Assembly: GCA_964467705.1 (NCBI GenBank)
Contig: CAYXUZ010000252.1
Span: 1 to 6,283 of the forward strand
Source: CAADGU01 sp964467705
GTDB lineage: Bacteria > Chloroflexota > Anaerolineae > Promineifilales > Promineifilaceae
Direction: 5' to 3'
DNA: 6,283 nt
Part shown: positions 5,849 through 6,283 of the stretch, piece by piece
Position numbering within the stretch: position 1 is the first letter of the stretch
Layout of the letters: each line of letters begins with the position of its first letter
Made by a program: the position numbers and the translations under genes
Notes under the pieces: generated by a model
Databases searched by the model: none
What the model saw: the letters and a program-made list of their open reading frames with translations, nothing else
What the model was told of the DNA's origin: nothing

Positions 5849-6283
5849 CTATAAACAAACCTTTGCTTCCCGGAATGTTTCGATTTCGGCATTGGTATAT
5901 CCAATTTCATGCAGCACGGCCGTCGTGTCTGCCCCCACCTCACCCCCCACATGGTGGTAAACGGGTTCCGTCTGTGAAAACTTGAACGGGCTGCCCACCT
6001 GGAATTGGGTGGTGCCATCTGGTTTGGGCACGTCCACAATCAGTTGTCGCGCCTGCGTTTGGGGGTGGGCCACCATTTCGGGAATGGTCAACACCGGCTC
6101 CACGCACACATCATACCCGGCAAAAATGTCCGTCCATTCAGGCAACGCCTTCCCCAAAATGGTTGCCCGAATTTCAGCTTTGAGCGCCTGTTGATTGGCT
6201 GCCGACTGGTCAAAACCACGTGGAATTAAATCAGGTCGTTCGATGGCCTGGCAAAACCCTTCCCAAAATTTCGGTTCCAGGCT
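5849..6283 (-). CDS. CaiB/BaiF family (class III) CoA-transferase, C-terminal part (5' end outside window)
   Basis: The frame is open from the right window edge, with 144 visible residues ending at TAG (5849-5851). The segment matches the C-terminal region of family III CoA-transferases, cytoplasmic enzymes that move CoA between organic acids: LEPKFWEGFCQAI near the edge, then DIFAGYDVCVEPVL, the HPQTQARQLIVDV loop, GSPFKFSQTEP and the final VLHEIGYTNAEIETF helix. The usual P-x-x-G-E-H-T element just before that helix reads GGEVGADTTAVL here, a local variation. The catalytic Asp lies in the missing N-terminal part, so substrate class (formyl-, carnitine-, succinyl-type, or methylacyl-CoA racemase) cannot be told. 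A TTG at 6157 is in frame but conserved sequence continues upstream of it, so it is not the start. The secreted nuclease begins 44 bp downstream on the same strand with no clear promoter or terminator between, so co-transcription is likely. Confidence 0.9.
   Translation of the reverse strand, partial: SLEPKFWEGFCQAIERPDLIPRGFDQSAANQQALKAEIRATILGKALPEWTDIFAGYDVCVEPVLTIPEMVAHPQTQARQLIVDVPKPDGTTQFQVGSPFKFSQTEPVYHHVGGEVGADTTAVLHEIGYTNAEIETFREAKVCL

Larger units (their letters stand above)
316..5923. repeat. Dispersed palindromic octamer ACGGCCGT, 17 copies
   Basis: Exact copies begin at 316, 1495, 2053, 2203, 2689, 3486, 3748, 3928, 3992, 4273, 4768, 4861, 5011, 5344, 5449, 5734 and 5916. The octamer is its own reverse complement. 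Chance expectation for a given octamer in 6.3 kb is about 0.1. Of the 21 GGCCGT hexamers I found on the plus strand, 17 are preceded by AC, so the full octamer, not just the core, is favoured. Fourteen copies lie in the nuclease gene and one each in the kinase, the second response regulator and the CoA-transferase. None lies in the intergenic region or the Rcp1-like gene. The core CGGCCG is the EagI recognition sequence. The pattern is like cyanobacterial HIP1 (GCGATCGC), with a different sequence. Confidence 0.9.

Noticed and set aside
5805..5858. Extended nuclease start at TTG 5858
   Set aside because: It would overlap the CoA-transferase and place 18 extra residues before a normal signal peptide; the ATG at 5804 has a strong ribosome binding site.
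6155..6157. TTG at 6157 as the start of the CoA-transferase
   Set aside because: The same frame stays open to the window edge and encodes family-like sequence (LEPKFWEGFCQAI), so the gene is longer.

Overview
The window looks like a piece of a bacterial chromosome, most likely from Chloroflexota (Anaerolineae-like). The basis is the secreted protein with an -IYLPLVSK motif near its C-terminus, the Rcp1-like and CpaE-like receiver proteins, and the stacked lamin-tail/DUF11/OB-fold extracellular nuclease. The phylum call is an inference from style, not a proof. Base composition is mostly about 50-65% G+C in the stretches I counted by hand, with a clear dip to about 44% over one response-regulator gene.

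Layout. (a) 1-683, plus strand: the C-terminal part of a sensor histidine kinase (end of the dimerisation domain plus the complete ATPase domain), cut by the left window edge. (b) 688-1155, minus strand: a single-domain Rcp1-like response regulator, convergent with the kinase and only 4 bp from it. (c) 1156-1352: a 197-bp divergent intergenic region with a candidate promoter on each strand and an 8-bp inverted repeat that covers the minus-strand ribosome binding site. (d) 1353-2015, plus strand: a second response regulator with a receiver domain and a charged helical, possibly TPR-like C-terminal extension. (e) 1977-5804, minus strand: a 1275-residue secreted endonuclease/exonuclease/phosphatase-fold nuclease with a signal peptide, lamin-tail domain, two DUF11 repeats and OB-fold regions. 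Its 3' end overlaps the second response regulator tail-to-tail by 39 bp. (f) 5849-6283, minus strand: the C-terminal part of a CaiB/BaiF family CoA-transferase, cut by the right edge and probably co-transcribed with the nuclease.

The kinase and the two receivers form a small signalling cluster. Neither receiver carries a recognisable DNA-binding domain, so they probably act through protein contacts or phosphorelay. The nuclease probably degrades extracellular nucleic acid for nutrients or biofilm remodelling. No functional link between the CoA-transferase and the nuclease is evident.

The most striking signal is not a gene. The palindromic octamer ACGGCCGT occurs 17 times in 6.3 kb, where about 0.1 would be expected by chance. 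It lies in four of the five genes and in all three reading frames. Every Thr-Ala-Val in the nuclease is encoded by exactly this octamer. This resembles the highly iterated palindrome HIP1 of cyanobacteria, but with a different sequence. No tRNA, rRNA, CRISPR array or insertion sequence was seen.
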